A DNA stretch of 64,000 bases from Candidatus Rubrimentiphilum sp. (GCA_035710515.1 DASTDE010000004.1:591434-655433), one strand, 5' to 3'. Positions 16,359 through 25,994 are shown, counted from the first letter of the stretch. Numbers and translations: made by a program. Notes: a model not told the origin generated them from the sequence alone.

Positions 16359-17072
16359 ATGGGCCCTGAAAAGCGCTGCCTTCATGGAAGTGTGCACGTT
16401 TGGACTGTCCGGCTGGATGCAGCTCGCCGGTCCGAGCCGCTGCACGTCCTTAGCCGCGACGAACGCGATCGTGCGGCACGCTACAGCCACGAGAGAACGC
16501 GCCGCAATTTCGCTGTGCGCCGTTCCGCATTGCGCTTGATCCTGGGCAGCTACGCCGGACTATCCCCATCCGCCGTGTTGCTAACCCGAGTTCCGGGCGA
16601 GAAACCGTTCTTCGTGAATTCGCCGGCTCCGGCGATACAGTACAGCGCCTCAAGTTCCGAGGCGCTGGCCGTTTTTGCCGTCACGCAATCCGGCCGAGTC
16701 GGCATCGATATTGAATCGGTCGGCCCGTTCGAGGGTCTGCGCGACGTTGCGCAAGACGTTTTCGCGCCCGGCGAGCTCGCTGCGATTCTCTCGGAGGAAG
16801 CCGAAGCGGAACGCCTTGCGGCGTTTTTTTCGGCCTGGACGCGCAAGGAAGCTGTGGTGAAGTGCGAGGGCCGTGGAGTGCTTGGAGATCTTCGGCTGGT
16901 CAACGCGCCGGCATTCGGAGGTGGACTGCACGACTTGGACGTCGCGCAAGGGTACGCCGCGGCGATAGCGTGTGAGCAACCTTCCGCAACCGTCATCGTT
17001 CTCGATGGTCCGCTGACCCTCGACGAGCTCGCGACAAAACTGGCACAGACGAAAGAGTTGGCTGCCGTTTGA
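16359..17072 (+). CDS. 4'-phosphopantetheinyl transferase (Sfp type)
   Basis: The 237-residue cytoplasmic enzyme transfers phosphopantetheine from coenzyme A to carrier domains. The family motifs are visible: GRVGIDIES (Mg and CoA binding aspartate and glutamate) and FFSAWTRKEAVVKCEGRG (the WxxKEAxxK signature), plus an N-terminal half with FAVRRSALRLILGSY and the KPFF motif. Its size fits the two-lobed Sfp type, not the short AcpS type. The stop TGA overlaps the TTG start of the adjoining synthetase (TTGA), so the enzyme is produced with its probable substrate, the carrier domain of that protein. Confidence 0.9.
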   Translation: MGPEKRCLHGSVHVWTVRLDAARRSEPLHVLSRDERDRAARYSHERTRRNFAVRRSALRLILGSYAGLSPSAVLLTRVPGEKPFFVNSPAPAIQYSASSSEALAVFAVTQSGRVGIDIESVGPFEGLRDVAQDVFAPGELAAILSEEAEAERLAAFFSAWTRKEAVVKCEGRGVLGDLRLVNAPAFGGGLHDLDVAQGYAAAIACEQPSATVIVLDGPLTLDELATKLAQTKELAAV

Positions 17073-20000
17073 TCGCGCAAGCGCATCCCGGCGTGCTGCT
17101 CGGCCCCCACCGGCCGGAGTTGATCCGCGACGAAGTGCTCGCCGACATACTGGAAGCGACCGCAGCGGAAAAGCCGGACCAGGTCGCGCTGATCTATGGC
17201 GACCGGCAGCTCACATATAAGGAACTCAATACGCGCGCCGATCGGATCGCTTCGGAGTTGATCGAAGCCGGCGTGCGGGCCGGTCAGATCGTTGGGCTGT
17301 GGCTGCCGCGCGGCATGGATTTGCTGGTGATGCAGGCGGCGATCGCCAAGACCGGCGCCGCGTGGCTGCCGTTCGACGCGGATACGCCAATCGAACGCAT
17401 CGCGCTCTGTCTGACCGACGCCGGCGCCGCCGGCATTGTGAGTTGCGACGAATTCGCGCCGCTGCTTGGGCGTCTCGACCAGACCGTGTGGACGGCGGGA
17501 ACGCTGGCGTTGGAAGCCGAGCTGCCGCACGAAGCGTTGCGCCGGCGCGAACGCGTGCAGCCGGGCGATCCGGCGTACGTGATCTACACCTCGGGATCGA
17601 CCGGCAAGCCTAAGGGTATCGCGATTAGCCAAGGCAGCATCTGCCATTTTCTGCGCAGCGAGAACGACGTGCTCGGCATTCGGAGCAGCGATCGCGTCTA
17701 TCAGGGTTTTTCTGTCGCGTTCGACATGTCGTTCGAAGAGATCTGGATCAGCTATTTGGCCGGCGCGACACTGTGGATTGCCCCCAAGGATTTGGCCGTC
17801 GATCCGGATGCGCTTCCGCGCGCGCTCGCCGAAAATGGTATCACCGTCCTGCACGCGGTACCGACGCTACTCGCGCTTTTTACGCACGACGTGCCGGGCT
17901 TGCGGATCATCAACTTAGGCGGCGAGCCCTGCCCGGAAAGTTTGGTCATAGAGTGGGCGCGCGACGGGCGCCGCATCTTCAACACGTACGGTCCCACAGA
18001 GACAACCGTCTCAGCAAGCCTAGCCGAACTTCATCCCGGCGAGCCGGTGACGATCGGCTACCCGCTGCCGAATTACGGTATGCTGGTTGTCGATCCGGAA
18101 AATAAAAACGAGCTGGCGATTTTGCCCCGCGGCGAAGTGGGCGAGCTCTGCATCACCGGGCCCGGCGTCGGCGCGGGGTATCTCGGCCAGCCGAAACTGA
18201 CGAGCGAAAAGTTCCACGCAAATCCGTGGGCCGATGACAAAGACGCGGGCCGCCTGTACCGCACCGGCGATCTCGCGCGCATCGACAGCGACGGCCGCGT
18301 TCATTGCTTGGGCCGCACCGACGATCAAGTGAAGATCCGCGGTTTCCGCGTTGAACTCGGCGAGATCGAAGCTGCACTTTCCAAACAACCGGGCGTCGGA
18401 ACGGCGACCGTTATGCTGTATCAAGTTGACGATCTCGACCGGCTGGTGGCGTTCGTCACGCCCAAGGACGGATCGCCGAGCTCCGCCGGCGTCTTGCGAG
18501 ATGCACTGCGTGAATCGCTGCCGCCGTACATGGTGCCGGATCACTTTGAGGTCGTGCCGGAGATGCCGCGGCTGGCTTCCGGTAAAATCGATCGCAGGGC
18601 GCTGCGAGCGCGCCACCTGGCGCCGTCACCCGACGGCGCCGCAGACTCCGATTCGCCCGAGACGCCCGCGGAAGAAGCGCTGTTCGCTGCATTGCGCAAA
18701 CTTTTCCCGGGTCAATCGATCCGCCGCGGCGCCGATTTCTTTTCGGATTTAGGCGGCCACTCGCTCTTAGCGGCGAGACTCGCTTCCGCGCTGCGCACCG
18801 ATCCGCGCTTCGCGCACGTAACGGTGAGCGACATCTACAAAAACCGGACCGCCGGCCGCATCGCGGAAGTCCTCGCGCAAGCTCCGGAACCTGCATCCGA
18901 TGCCGGCGTGAACTGGGTCGCGCCGAGCGCGCGCAAACGGTGGCTGTGCGGGGCCGCGCAGGCCGCCGCGATACCGGTGCTGATGGCGGTCCGGATGGCG
19001 CAGTGGCTAGCGCCGTTCTTCATCTATCAAATTTTCACCGGCGACCCGGGCGATTCTATTCCTTACGCGATCGTGCTCTCGATCGGCGCGTTCTTACTGA
19101 TGACTACGCTCGAGTTTGCGGTAACCATCGCCGGATACCGGCTGATCGCGGGAGGTTTGCGCCCCGGCCGCTATCCGCTCTGGGGCTTGACGTTCTACCG
19201 CTGGTGGCTGGCGGATCGTTTGGTTGAGACTGCGCCGGCATATCTGCTCAGCGGCTCGCCGATGTATGCGTGGTGGCTGCGCGCACTTGGCGCGCGCATC
19301 GGAAATGACGTGGTGATCGGCGGTATCACCTTGCGGGCGCCGAGCCTGCTGACCGTTCGTGACGGCGCGAGTGTCGGAAACGCGGTAAACTTTGAAAACG
19401 CGCGTGTGGAACACGGCGAACTGCGGCTTGGAACGATCGTTCTCGATCGCAATTCGTGCGTCGGTTCGGCTGCGGTACTCGAAGGCAACACGTCCGTCGG
19501 CGAATTCGGCCATCTGGAAGGCCAGTCCGAACTGAGCGACGGCAACGACGTGCCGCCGGGCCGGATCTGGTGCGGATCGCCCGCGCGCGACATCGGCGCT
19601 TTCGATCTCAATACGAATCCGCCGCGTCCGAAAGTCTCCGGCTTGCAGCTGGCCGGCGAGTCGCTGTTCTTTTCGTTGGGCGGACTGTTGATCACGGCGT
19701 TGTTCTTCATGCCGGTGTTTGCGAGCTTCGTCCTGATCGACTGGCTCGACAACACCGATAAGTTCCCGTGGCTTGACGGGAGCGCGATCTGGTTTCAGCT
19801 CGGGAAGTATTTCGTGCTCGCGCTGCCGGCGGCAGCCTTGTTGGTCATAGGTACGGCGCTTCTATCGGGCCTGATTCGTTGGAGTATGCTGCCGCGGCTC
19901 AAAGCGGGACGCTGGCCCGTGCACAGCACCGTGTACTTGGCAAAATGGCTGGTCAACCAAATCCAAGAGACGAGTCTCAACGTGCTGCACGGCGTGTACG

Positions 20001-21094
20001 CCACCGTCTACGCACCGTTCTGGTACCGTTTGCTCGGTGCGCAAGTCGGTCACAGCGCGGAGATCTCCACGGCCTTGGGGGTCGTGCCGCACATGCTGAC
20101 CATGGGCGACGACACCTTTGTCGGCGACGGCGTCATGCTCGGCGACGAACAGATCGACGGCGGCTGGATGACCATGAAGCCGACCGTGATCTCGCGACGG
20201 GCGTTCGTCGGCAACGGCGCCTACATTCCCGACGGCACGAGCGTTCCGGAAAACGTTCTGATCGGCGTGCACACGCGAGCTCCGGAAAACGACCTTATGC
20301 GCGAAGGTGACACGTGGCTGGGATCGCCGCCGCTGAGTTTGCCGGCGCGCGAACAGGTGAGCGGTTTTCCCGAAGGGCTGACGTACCGTCCAACAATTTG
20401 GCGCCGGATCAGCCGCGGATTCGTGGAGGCATTTCGGATCATCATTCCTTTCGCGCTCGCCACGGCCGTCGGGTATACCGTGTTACTGAACGTTCTGCCG
20501 GCGGCGGAGGGCGATCGTTGGGGCCAAGTGAGCTGGGAGTTGACCGTTGCCGGCGTCCTGTACGGCGTGGGAACGTTTGCGTTCGTCGCCGTGCTGAAGT
20601 GGCTGTTGATCTTTCGCTACAAGACGTGCAGCCGTCCGATGTGGACGTACTTCGTCTGGATATCCGAGGCGGTGACGAATCTGTACGAGGGCATTGCCGT
20701 GCCGAACTTTATGCGCTACCTGCTCGGCACGCCGTGGCTCCCAATCGCGTTCAACCTCCTGGGCTGCAAGATCGGCCGCGGGGTGTACATGGACACAACC
20801 GACATTACGGAATTTGACTGCGTCAAGATCGGCGATTACAGCGAGCTCAACGCGGTGACGTGCCCCCAGACCCATCTCTTCGAAGATCGCGTAATGAAGA
20901 TCGGCCACGTCGTGATCGGCAAACGCGTGTACATGGGACCGCGCAGCACCGTGCTCTACGATGCCACGGTCGGGGATGCGGCCAAACTCGGCGCGCTCAC
21001 GCTCGTCATGAAGGGCGAATACATTCCGGCCCAATCGAGCTGGCGGGGGTGCCCCGCGGCACCCGCGCACGACGCGCCGCCGCGCCCCGTTTAG
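17069..21094 (+). CDS. Pls/PosA-type membrane-bound non-ribosomal peptide synthetase
   Basis: The 1341-residue protein has an adenylation domain (residues about 25-510; YTSGSTGKPKG, aspartate 219 in FDMSFEEIW expected to bind the amino group of the substrate, NTYGPTE, YRTGDLARIDSDGR, LASGKIDRRAL), a peptidyl carrier domain with Ser 565 in LGGHSL, then six transmembrane helices interleaved with three hexapeptide-repeat acyltransferase-like regions (about 740-840, 975-1070 and 1225-1325). This is the architecture of epsilon-poly-L-lysine synthetase (Pls) and its relatives, which polymerise one amino acid at the membrane without a condensation or thioesterase domain. The amino acid used here cannot be read with confidence. 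The TTG start overlaps the transferase stop. No dedicated exporter is adjacent. Confidence 0.88.
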   Translation: MIAQAHPGVLLGPHRPELIRDEVLADILEATAAEKPDQVALIYGDRQLTYKELNTRADRIASELIEAGVRAGQIVGLWLPRGMDLLVMQAAIAKTGAAWLPFDADTPIERIALCLTDAGAAGIVSCDEFAPLLGRLDQTVWTAGTLALEAELPHEALRRRERVQPGDPAYVIYTSGSTGKPKGIAISQGSICHFLRSENDVLGIRSSDRVYQGFSVAFDMSFEEIWISYLAGATLWIAPKDLAVDPDALPRALAENGITVLHAVPTLLALFTHDVPGLRIINLGGEPCPESLVIEWARDGRRIFNTYGPTETTVSASLAELHPGEPVTIGYPLPNYGMLVVDPENKNELAILPRGEVGELCITGPGVGAGYLGQPKLTSEKFHANPWADDKDAGRLYRTGDLARIDSDGRVHCLGRTDDQVKIRGFRVELGEIEAALSKQPGVGTATVMLYQVDDLDRLVAFVTPKDGSPSSAGVLRDALRESLPPYMVPDHFEVVPEMPRLASGKIDRRALRARHLAPSPDGAADSDSPETPAEEALFAALRKLFPGQSIRRGADFFSDLGGHSLLAARLASALRTDPRFAHVTVSDIYKNRTAGRIAEVLAQAPEPASDAGVNWVAPSARKRWLCGAAQAAAIPVLMAVRMAQWLAPFFIYQIFTGDPGDSIPYAIVLSIGAFLLMTTLEFAVTIAGYRLIAGGLRPGRYPLWGLTFYRWWLADRLVETAPAYLLSGSPMYAWWLRALGARIGNDVVIGGITLRAPSLLTVRDGASVGNAVNFENARVEHGELRLGTIVLDRNSCVGSAAVLEGNTSVGEFGHLEGQSELSDGNDVPPGRIWCGSPARDIGAFDLNTNPPRPKVSGLQLAGESLFFSLGGLLITALFFMPVFASFVLIDWLDNTDKFPWLDGSAIWFQLGKYFVLALPAAALLVIGTALLSGLIRWSMLPRLKAGRWPVHSTVYLAKWLVNQIQETSLNVLHGVYATVYAPFWYRLLGAQVGHSAEISTALGVVPHMLTMGDDTFVGDGVMLGDEQIDGGWMTMKPTVISRRAFVGNGAYIPDGTSVPENVLIGVHTRAPENDLMREGDTWLGSPPLSLPAREQVSGFPEGLTYRPTIWRRISRGFVEAFRIIIPFALATAVGYTVLLNVLPAAEGDRWGQVSWELTVAGVLYGVGTFAFVAVLKWLLIFRYKTCSRPMWTYFVWISEAVTNLYEGIAVPNFMRYLLGTPWLPIAFNLLGCKIGRGVYMDTTDITEFDCVKIGDYSELNAVTCPQTHLFEDRVMKIGHVVIGKRVYMGPRSTVLYDATVGDAAKLGALTLVMKGEYIPAQSSWRGCPAAPAHDAPPRPV

Positions 21095-21110
21095 CCGGCT
21101 GCGCGCATTT

Positions 21111-22853
21111 TCACGGTTTCTTGCGCGTCCACGTGCCCGAAAATTCCGCGCCTGGGTGCAAGCCCGTACATTGCGCGATGTCGGGACACGGCTGACCGCT
21201 CGACAATGTGATGCTGGCCGTCTTTATTTTCCCAACGGTCGAAATCGTTTGCCCGGACAACGTTAATGTAACGGTACTCGAGCGCTGCACATCCTTTCCG
21301 CTGTCATGGTAGTGCGCGTTCTCGGTGCAGGTCGCGACGTTCCCATGAACCGTGCAGCTGCCGCCGCCCTGATCGATCAGCGGACAACACGTGCCTGCGC
21401 CATCGGAACGCAAGAACTGGTACCCGAGCGAGCCCGCGCCGCCGGAGACTTGCATTGTGTACGGCCCGTTGTACCACGTGCCGCTCCAGTTGGTCTTTAC
21501 TTCGGTTTCGCGCAAATACAGTAAGTAGTGCGGTGTCTCACCGCTCAGCAGACTGACCGAAAGTGTTTGGACGGCGGATTTCGAGCCGCCGTGAGCGGCG
21601 CCGACGCGCGCCTCTCCGTTGAGAACGGCGCTCGCAACCTCCTCGGCGTCGAACGTGGCTAACCCGTGCGCGTCGGTCGTCGCATGCGCTACGGCCGTGC
21701 CGGGAAAGTGGTCGGGCTTGTAGATGGTGACCGTTGCCGAGGGAACCGGTTTGCCGGTATCGTGATTGAGGACTTCAACCGTCAACTCTTTAGCGGCGAC
21801 GCTGGGCTCGAGCACAAATGCGACCGATCTCGACCCGCTAAGGTTATACGGAACCGCCCCGCTCGAACCGCGCGGACCGCCGATAATTTCTTTGCTCGCC
21901 GGCTTCCAGCGGCTGCCAGCGTCAACTTTTACGATGTATGTTTCGCCCACCGGCACCTTTACCGTTACGTGAGCGTGGCCGCCGTAGTCGGTCGTGACCA
22001 AGTGGCGGCCTTCATTATCGTAGACTGACGCGTTGTGCACGGGCACGAGACCGTTCTTTCCTTGCCCTTGAATGGTAAAACTGAGCTCGACCTCTTCGGT
22101 CGTTTCTCGTCCGGTGCCTCGCAGCACGAAGTTGATGTAGTCGTCGGCGCGCGTGAGTCTTGTCCCACCTTCGGATGCGCCCGCAATGAATGAAGACGAT
22201 CCCTCGCCCCATTTCGCGCCGCCGTCAGCGCTCATGCGGACCGTTTCGCCCAACGGTGCGCGCACCGTCGCGGTGGCCATGCCGTTGTAATCGGTCGTTG
22301 CGACGTGATTGCCTTGCGCGTCGTAGACGGTGGCAAAATGTACTGCGACGAGCTTTCCATCCGCACCTAATCCACGTACGCGAATGTGCAGCGTGCGCAG
22401 CTCCGAGCTATGGCCTTCATTGTTTTCGGTAGGCGTCAATGGGAGCCGAACGAGATAGGACGGCTCTCCGGCGACAATGGTTACGTAAACGGCGCCACCG
22501 TCAAATTGCTGATTGCGGCCGGCAAGGACGCCGGTACGAACGCTCCCCAGTCCCAGCGTGTCGTTACCGTAAGAGAAAATTTCGCCCGACCCAGCGCACG
22601 CGTTGGCGTAAATGTCTGCAACGCCTTCGGTGCCGGTTGTACCGTACGCACCTGCTCCCGTCGGGCACGACGCTGTTCGGGCTTGCTCGAAATACACTAT
22701 CACCGACGGCACGGCGCTGCTCGTACGGGTATTGAACACGTACACGCGGATGTGGACCGCCCGTGGCGGCCCAACCTGCGCGCTCGCCGGAACCGCCCAA
22801 GAAAATATCAGGAGCAGCGCGACCAAAACATGCTGAAAACGTGCGAATGCCAC
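21111..22853 (-). CDS. Secreted protein with tandem Ig-like/carboxypeptidase-regulatory-like domains
   Basis: The 580-residue protein has a signal peptide ending VPASAQ and at least four beta-sandwich modules. Two are closely similar (HIRVRGLGADGKLVAVHFATVYDAQGNHVATTDYNGMATATVRAPLGETV and the later copy with FTIQGQGKNGLVPVHNASVYDNEGRHLVTTDYGG), and another resembles a carboxypeptidase regulatory-like domain (LTVEVLNHDTGKPVPSATVTIY). The C-terminal 120 residues are cysteine-containing and beta-rich. This looks like a surface or extracellular adhesion protein, but the role is inference. GTG start is supported by AGGAGG five bases before it. Confidence 0.7.
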   Translation of the reverse strand: MAFARFQHVLVALLLIFSWAVPASAQVGPPRAVHIRVYVFNTRTSSAVPSVIVYFEQARTASCPTGAGAYGTTGTEGVADIYANACAGSGEIFSYGNDTLGLGSVRTGVLAGRNQQFDGGAVYVTIVAGEPSYLVRLPLTPTENNEGHSSELRTLHIRVRGLGADGKLVAVHFATVYDAQGNHVATTDYNGMATATVRAPLGETVRMSADGGAKWGEGSSSFIAGASEGGTRLTRADDYINFVLRGTGRETTEEVELSFTIQGQGKNGLVPVHNASVYDNEGRHLVTTDYGGHAHVTVKVPVGETYIVKVDAGSRWKPASKEIIGGPRGSSGAVPYNLSGSRSVAFVLEPSVAAKELTVEVLNHDTGKPVPSATVTIYKPDHFPGTAVAHATTDAHGLATFDAEEVASAVLNGEARVGAAHGGSKSAVQTLSVSLLSGETPHYLLYLRETEVKTNWSGTWYNGPYTMQVSGGAGSLGYQFLRSDGAGTCCPLIDQGGGSCTVHGNVATCTENAHYHDSGKDVQRSSTVTLTLSGQTISTVGKIKTASITLSSGQPCPDIAQCTGLHPGAEFSGTWTRKKP

Positions 22854-22942
22854 GGCGACCTCCTAGAAGCAGCCGGGCGATTTTGGACGCCCAATCTTCG
22901 CGGCCCCGCGAACTAGGAGTAAAGACCTATTGCACCGCGCTG

Positions 22943-23593
22943 CTAGTCGTGAAGAATCACATTCAATAGCGACGTGTGAACTCGGAAGCGCCCGTTGTAT
23001 TCGATGAAGCCGAGGTTGCGGAATTTGTTCAAGAAATAGCTGACTCGGGAACGGGTCGTCCCGATCATTTCGGCCAGCGTCTCCTGACTGATCTTCGGGA
23101 TGACTTCTTCCGGCCGGCCGTCCTTGCCGAAGTTGGCGAGCAACAAGAGAATCCGCGCCAGCCGCTTCTCGCTGGAATTAAAAAGCTGATCGATAAGGTC
23201 TTCTTCGATGCGGATGTTGCGCGTGAGCAGATGCGCGATGAACGTCTCGGAGAATTGCGGTTCCTTGTGGAGGACGCGAGTCATGACGGCTTTCTTGACT
23301 TCGACGATCGTGCATTCCGTAATCGTGCGCGCGGTCGCCATTCGCACCGGCTGCCCGGCCAGACAGCCTTCTCCGAAGAAGAATCCATCGCCGAGGATCG
23401 CGATAACGGCTTCCTTGCCGCGCGCCGACACGATCGTGAGCTTGACCTTGCCCCGCTGAATGTAGAATACCGATGCGGCGGGATCTCCCTGCGCGAAGAT
23501 GGTGTGGTTCTTGCTGTACTTTTGAATCGTCCGTCCGTTGCCCACGGCTGACAGGAACGATTTAGAGTCGAACGGTTTCTCTTTAATTTTCAC
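22943..23593 (-). CDS. Crp/Fnr-family transcriptional regulator
   Basis: The 216-residue regulator has a cyclic-nucleotide-binding beta-roll (about residues 30-125: IFAQGDPAASVFYIQRGKVKLTIVS, GDGFFFGEGCLAG) and a C-terminal winged helix (SQETLAEMIGTTRSRVSYFLNKFRNLGFIEYNGRFRVH). It has no cysteine cluster of the Fnr type and lacks the RMA arginine-serine pair of cAMP-bound Crp in an obvious form, so its effector is uncertain. It lies between the secreted Ig-like gene and the ice-binding lipoprotein gene on the same strand, but a terminator separates it from the latter. Confidence 0.9.
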   Translation of the reverse strand: MKIKEKPFDSKSFLSAVGNGRTIQKYSKNHTIFAQGDPAASVFYIQRGKVKLTIVSARGKEAVIAILGDGFFFGEGCLAGQPVRMATARTITECTIVEVKKAVMTRVLHKEPQFSETFIAHLLTRNIRIEEDLIDQLFNSSEKRLARILLLLANFGKDGRPEEVIPKISQETLAEMIGTTRSRVSYFLNKFRNLGFIEYNGRFRVHTSLLNVILHD

Positions 23594-23637
23594 GGCGTCT
23601 CCGTAAAATGGCTCGGCGGCTGGCTCATTTTTTTCTA

Positions 23638-23672
23638 CAAAGAAGAAGGCGGCCCCCTAGCAAGGGCCGCCT
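23638..23672 (-). terminator. Intrinsic terminator after the ice-binding protein gene
   Basis: AGGCGGCCC and GGGCCGCCT form a perfect 9-bp stem with an 8-base loop. On the minus strand it is followed by the U-rich sequence TCTTCTTTG. It lies 22 bases after the stop of the ice-binding gene and separates that operon from the Crp/Fnr gene. Confidence 0.75.
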
Positions 23673-23694
23673 CTGAGGCGGGACGGAGTTCGAC

Positions 23695-24585
23695 CTAACT
23701 GCCGCCCGGATTGGTGATGAGCGAGCCGCTTATCACGGGAATTGAAACAGCGGCCGTACGAGCGAGTGCCCGCCCGTTGAACGTCGTAGCGTTTATGGTG
23801 ATCGATGCCAACGCCAGGACATTACCATTGAATGTGGCGCCTCCCAGCGTAGCCGAACTGCCGACCTGCCAATAGATATTGCAGGCGCTCGCGCCATTCT
23901 GCAGGAGCACGTTGCCGCCCGCCGCTCCGTTCAGGACGGTTGTGAGCGTGGACGCTATCTGAAATATGAAGATACTCTGCGGGTTGCCGCCGCCGTCAAG
24001 CGTGAGATTTCCGGATGCAATCGCCAGAGTTGACGTTGAGGTGTAGACGCCGGGCGGAAGCGTTTGCCCGCCGAGATCTCCGGCGACCGTCGCAGTCGAT
24101 GCCTTTCCGGCAGCCGTATTGTAGGCTGTCGTTAGAGCGCTTTCGGCGGCTAGCGGTACGGCGGCGTTCGTGTTAAACGTAGCCGCGTATATCGAGCTCG
24201 GGCCGTCCGCGACCGTTCCGGGCGGGTAGAATCCCGTCACCGCAGTTCCCGGCGATACGCCGACGAGATCGTCATGTGTTGCGCCGGTGTACGTAACGAA
24301 CGTGTTGCCGACATTGGTGATGGTGGATCCGGCCAATAGTGCAAACGGCGCGAGTGCCGGTCCGAGCACGATCGCGTTCGGCGCGGTGGTATTTTGGTTG
24401 CACGACAAGGGTGCAGGCGTCGGAATCGGCGTCGGCAAGACCGGTCCAGGCGTACCCGATCCCGGAACGAAGACCGGCACGTTGCAGTTGCCGCATCCGC
24501 TGCCGCCGCTGCATGCGACGAGCGTTGCAATGGCGAGTACTCCGGCGACCTGTCGCAGGCGGAGGAAGCGCAGTGACTTAAGCAT
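23695..24585 (-). CDS. Ice-binding-family (DUF3494) lipoprotein
   Basis: The 296-residue protein begins with a lipoprotein signal (LAIATLVAC, Cys 25), a proline/threonine linker, and a DUF3494 domain from about residue 65 to the end. Diagnostic blocks are visible: LGPALAPFALLAGSTITNVG, DDLVGVSPGTAVTGF, GDLGGQTLPPGVYTS, IFIFQIASTL, ACNIYWQVGSSATLGGATFNGNVLALASITI and NGRALARTAAVSI. The family folds into a discontinuous beta-solenoid that binds ice crystals, and some members serve in adhesion. Lipidation would place it on the cell surface or outer-membrane leaflet. ATG 24585 fits the signal peptide and has GGAGG 12 bases upstream. It follows the stalk/barrel gene by 22 bases and is probably in its operon. 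Confidence 0.88.
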   Translation of the reverse strand: MLKSLRFLRLRQVAGVLAIATLVACSGGSGCGNCNVPVFVPGSGTPGPVLPTPIPTPAPLSCNQNTTAPNAIVLGPALAPFALLAGSTITNVGNTFVTYTGATHDDLVGVSPGTAVTGFYPPGTVADGPSSIYAATFNTNAAVPLAAESALTTAYNTAAGKASTATVAGDLGGQTLPPGVYTSTSTLAIASGNLTLDGGGNPQSIFIFQIASTLTTVLNGAAGGNVLLQNGASACNIYWQVGSSATLGGATFNGNVLALASITINATTFNGRALARTAAVSIPVISGSLITNPGGS

Positions 24586-24607
24586 GGTGTGTATCATCCT
24601 CCGACCC

Positions 24608-25906
24608 TTAGAACTTAATGCCGACGCCGGCGTATGGACCGTTGTGGGTTTGACCGATTGGCGCGTTGGCTTTCGCGGTCCACATATCGGCAGCGTAACC
24701 TCCATAGAGATATACCGGGAAGCGCGACAGCGAGAGTGCCAGTCCGATATCGTATTTCGTAATCGCGTACTGCTGCCGGTAGGTCTTGCCGTTGTTGGGG
24801 CCGCCGGTAACCGTGTAATTACCGCTCGCGGTCGGATAGTAGAACGCGGAGCCGAACCAACCGATTCCGGTGCGTAGGTCCGGCAATTTTTCGATGCCGG
24901 CGCCAAGACCGTTGAGTTGCGGATATCCGTAATTGTTGGACGTGCTGATATAACCGACGCCGATATAGATCTTCGGAGCGGCGATCTTGTACTCCAGACG
25001 CGCGTCCCAGTTGCTTTGACGGGCCAAGAACACGGGTGTGAATGCGGTGCCGCCGTCGATGGTGCTGAACCGGGTGTAGTGGTTGCCGATCAGATCCGTC
25101 AGATTGTCGCTGGTCACGTACTTGTCTTGACGGAAGTCGACCTTAACCGCGATCGGCGAATTATTGAGAACGATAGCCGCAGCCAGCAAGTAGGATTGCG
25201 GGCACTTTTGGCCGGCCGAAAACTCATTGTAGTTTGCGCGCGACGAGACTGCGCCCTGAAGAAAAACAGTGTAGGGTGCTTCGGTGGGCACGGGTGTGGG
25301 CGTCGGGCTCGGTGCGATCGTGGGGGCAACCGTAGGTTCGGGCGTCGGCGGCGGCGTCGGCGGAATGTAGCGAACGACGACGAGGCGTCTCGAGGGGACC
25401 CATTGGACGTATGCACCCATGCCTTCGGAGATCACGCGAACGGGAACGAGCAAGATGCCCTTGTAGAGCATCGGCGGCACGTCGAGCGGCCGCGTCTCGC
25501 CATTGATGACGACCTCGGGCTTGTCTAACGTGACCGAAACGCTGGCGCCGCTTTTAACGGCGGTGACGGTTTTACCATCGGCCGACGCCGAAACGGTTGC
25601 GCCCATCTGCTCGAACATGCTGCGCAGCGGAACGTAGATTTGGCCGTCTCTTACCAGTGCGGCTAGCACGCGACTCTGCTTGAGGATGTCCGGCTTAGAG
25701 TAGACCGTATGGTCGTTATACAGAATCGGAACTTCACCCGAAGGCGGAGTGCCGAAATCAGCCGGCGGCGTGGTGGGCGCAGCCTGAGCTACTTGGCTCG
25801 AGGCCGCGGCGGCGGCTCCGGGCCCGCAGAGGAACAAGGCGACAAGCGAGGCTGCCGCTAGGCAGGGCGCGATCGCGGAAGTGGGCCTACTGAGCCAAAT
25901 ATGCAT
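24608..25906 (-). CDS. Copper-amine-oxidase-N ('stalk') domain protein with C-terminal beta-barrel
   Basis: The 432-residue exported protein has a signal peptide ending GPGAAAAASSQ, two stalk-domain half-repeats (ILYNDHTVYSKPDILKQSRVLAALVRDGQIYVPLRSMFEQMGATV and VVINGETRPLDVPPMLYKGILLVPVRVISEGMGAYVQW), a long Pro/Thr linker (PTPEPTVAPTIAPSPTPTP) and a C-terminal beta-rich region of about 200 residues with alternating amphipathic strands ending in GVGIKF, as in outer-membrane barrels. The stalk domain is not catalytic and probably sits between cell wall and membrane. No amine oxidase domain is present. The upstream gene of an apparent two-gene operon with the ice-binding lipoprotein. Confidence 0.75.
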   Translation of the reverse strand: MHIWLSRPTSAIAPCLAAASLVALFLCGPGAAAAASSQVAQAAPTTPPADFGTPPSGEVPILYNDHTVYSKPDILKQSRVLAALVRDGQIYVPLRSMFEQMGATVSASADGKTVTAVKSGASVSVTLDKPEVVINGETRPLDVPPMLYKGILLVPVRVISEGMGAYVQWVPSRRLVVVRYIPPTPPPTPEPTVAPTIAPSPTPTPVPTEAPYTVFLQGAVSSRANYNEFSAGQKCPQSYLLAAAIVLNNSPIAVKVDFRQDKYVTSDNLTDLIGNHYTRFSTIDGGTAFTPVFLARQSNWDARLEYKIAAPKIYIGVGYISTSNNYGYPQLNGLGAGIEKLPDLRTGIGWFGSAFYYPTASGNYTVTGGPNNGKTYRQQYAITKYDIGLALSLSRFPVYLYGGYAADMWTAKANAPIGQTHNGPYAGVGIKF

Positions 25907-25994
25907 ATGGCTACAGTGTAAGCGAGCACCGCACGCCAAGACTGGTCAGAATTGCTCACCTTGGGCGGGAAACCGCGAGCCTGAATTCCGAACG

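Noticed and set aside
16550-17854. 434-codon minus-strand frame across the transferase and synthetase start
   Set aside because: Both sense genes are well supported, so this is a shadow frame.
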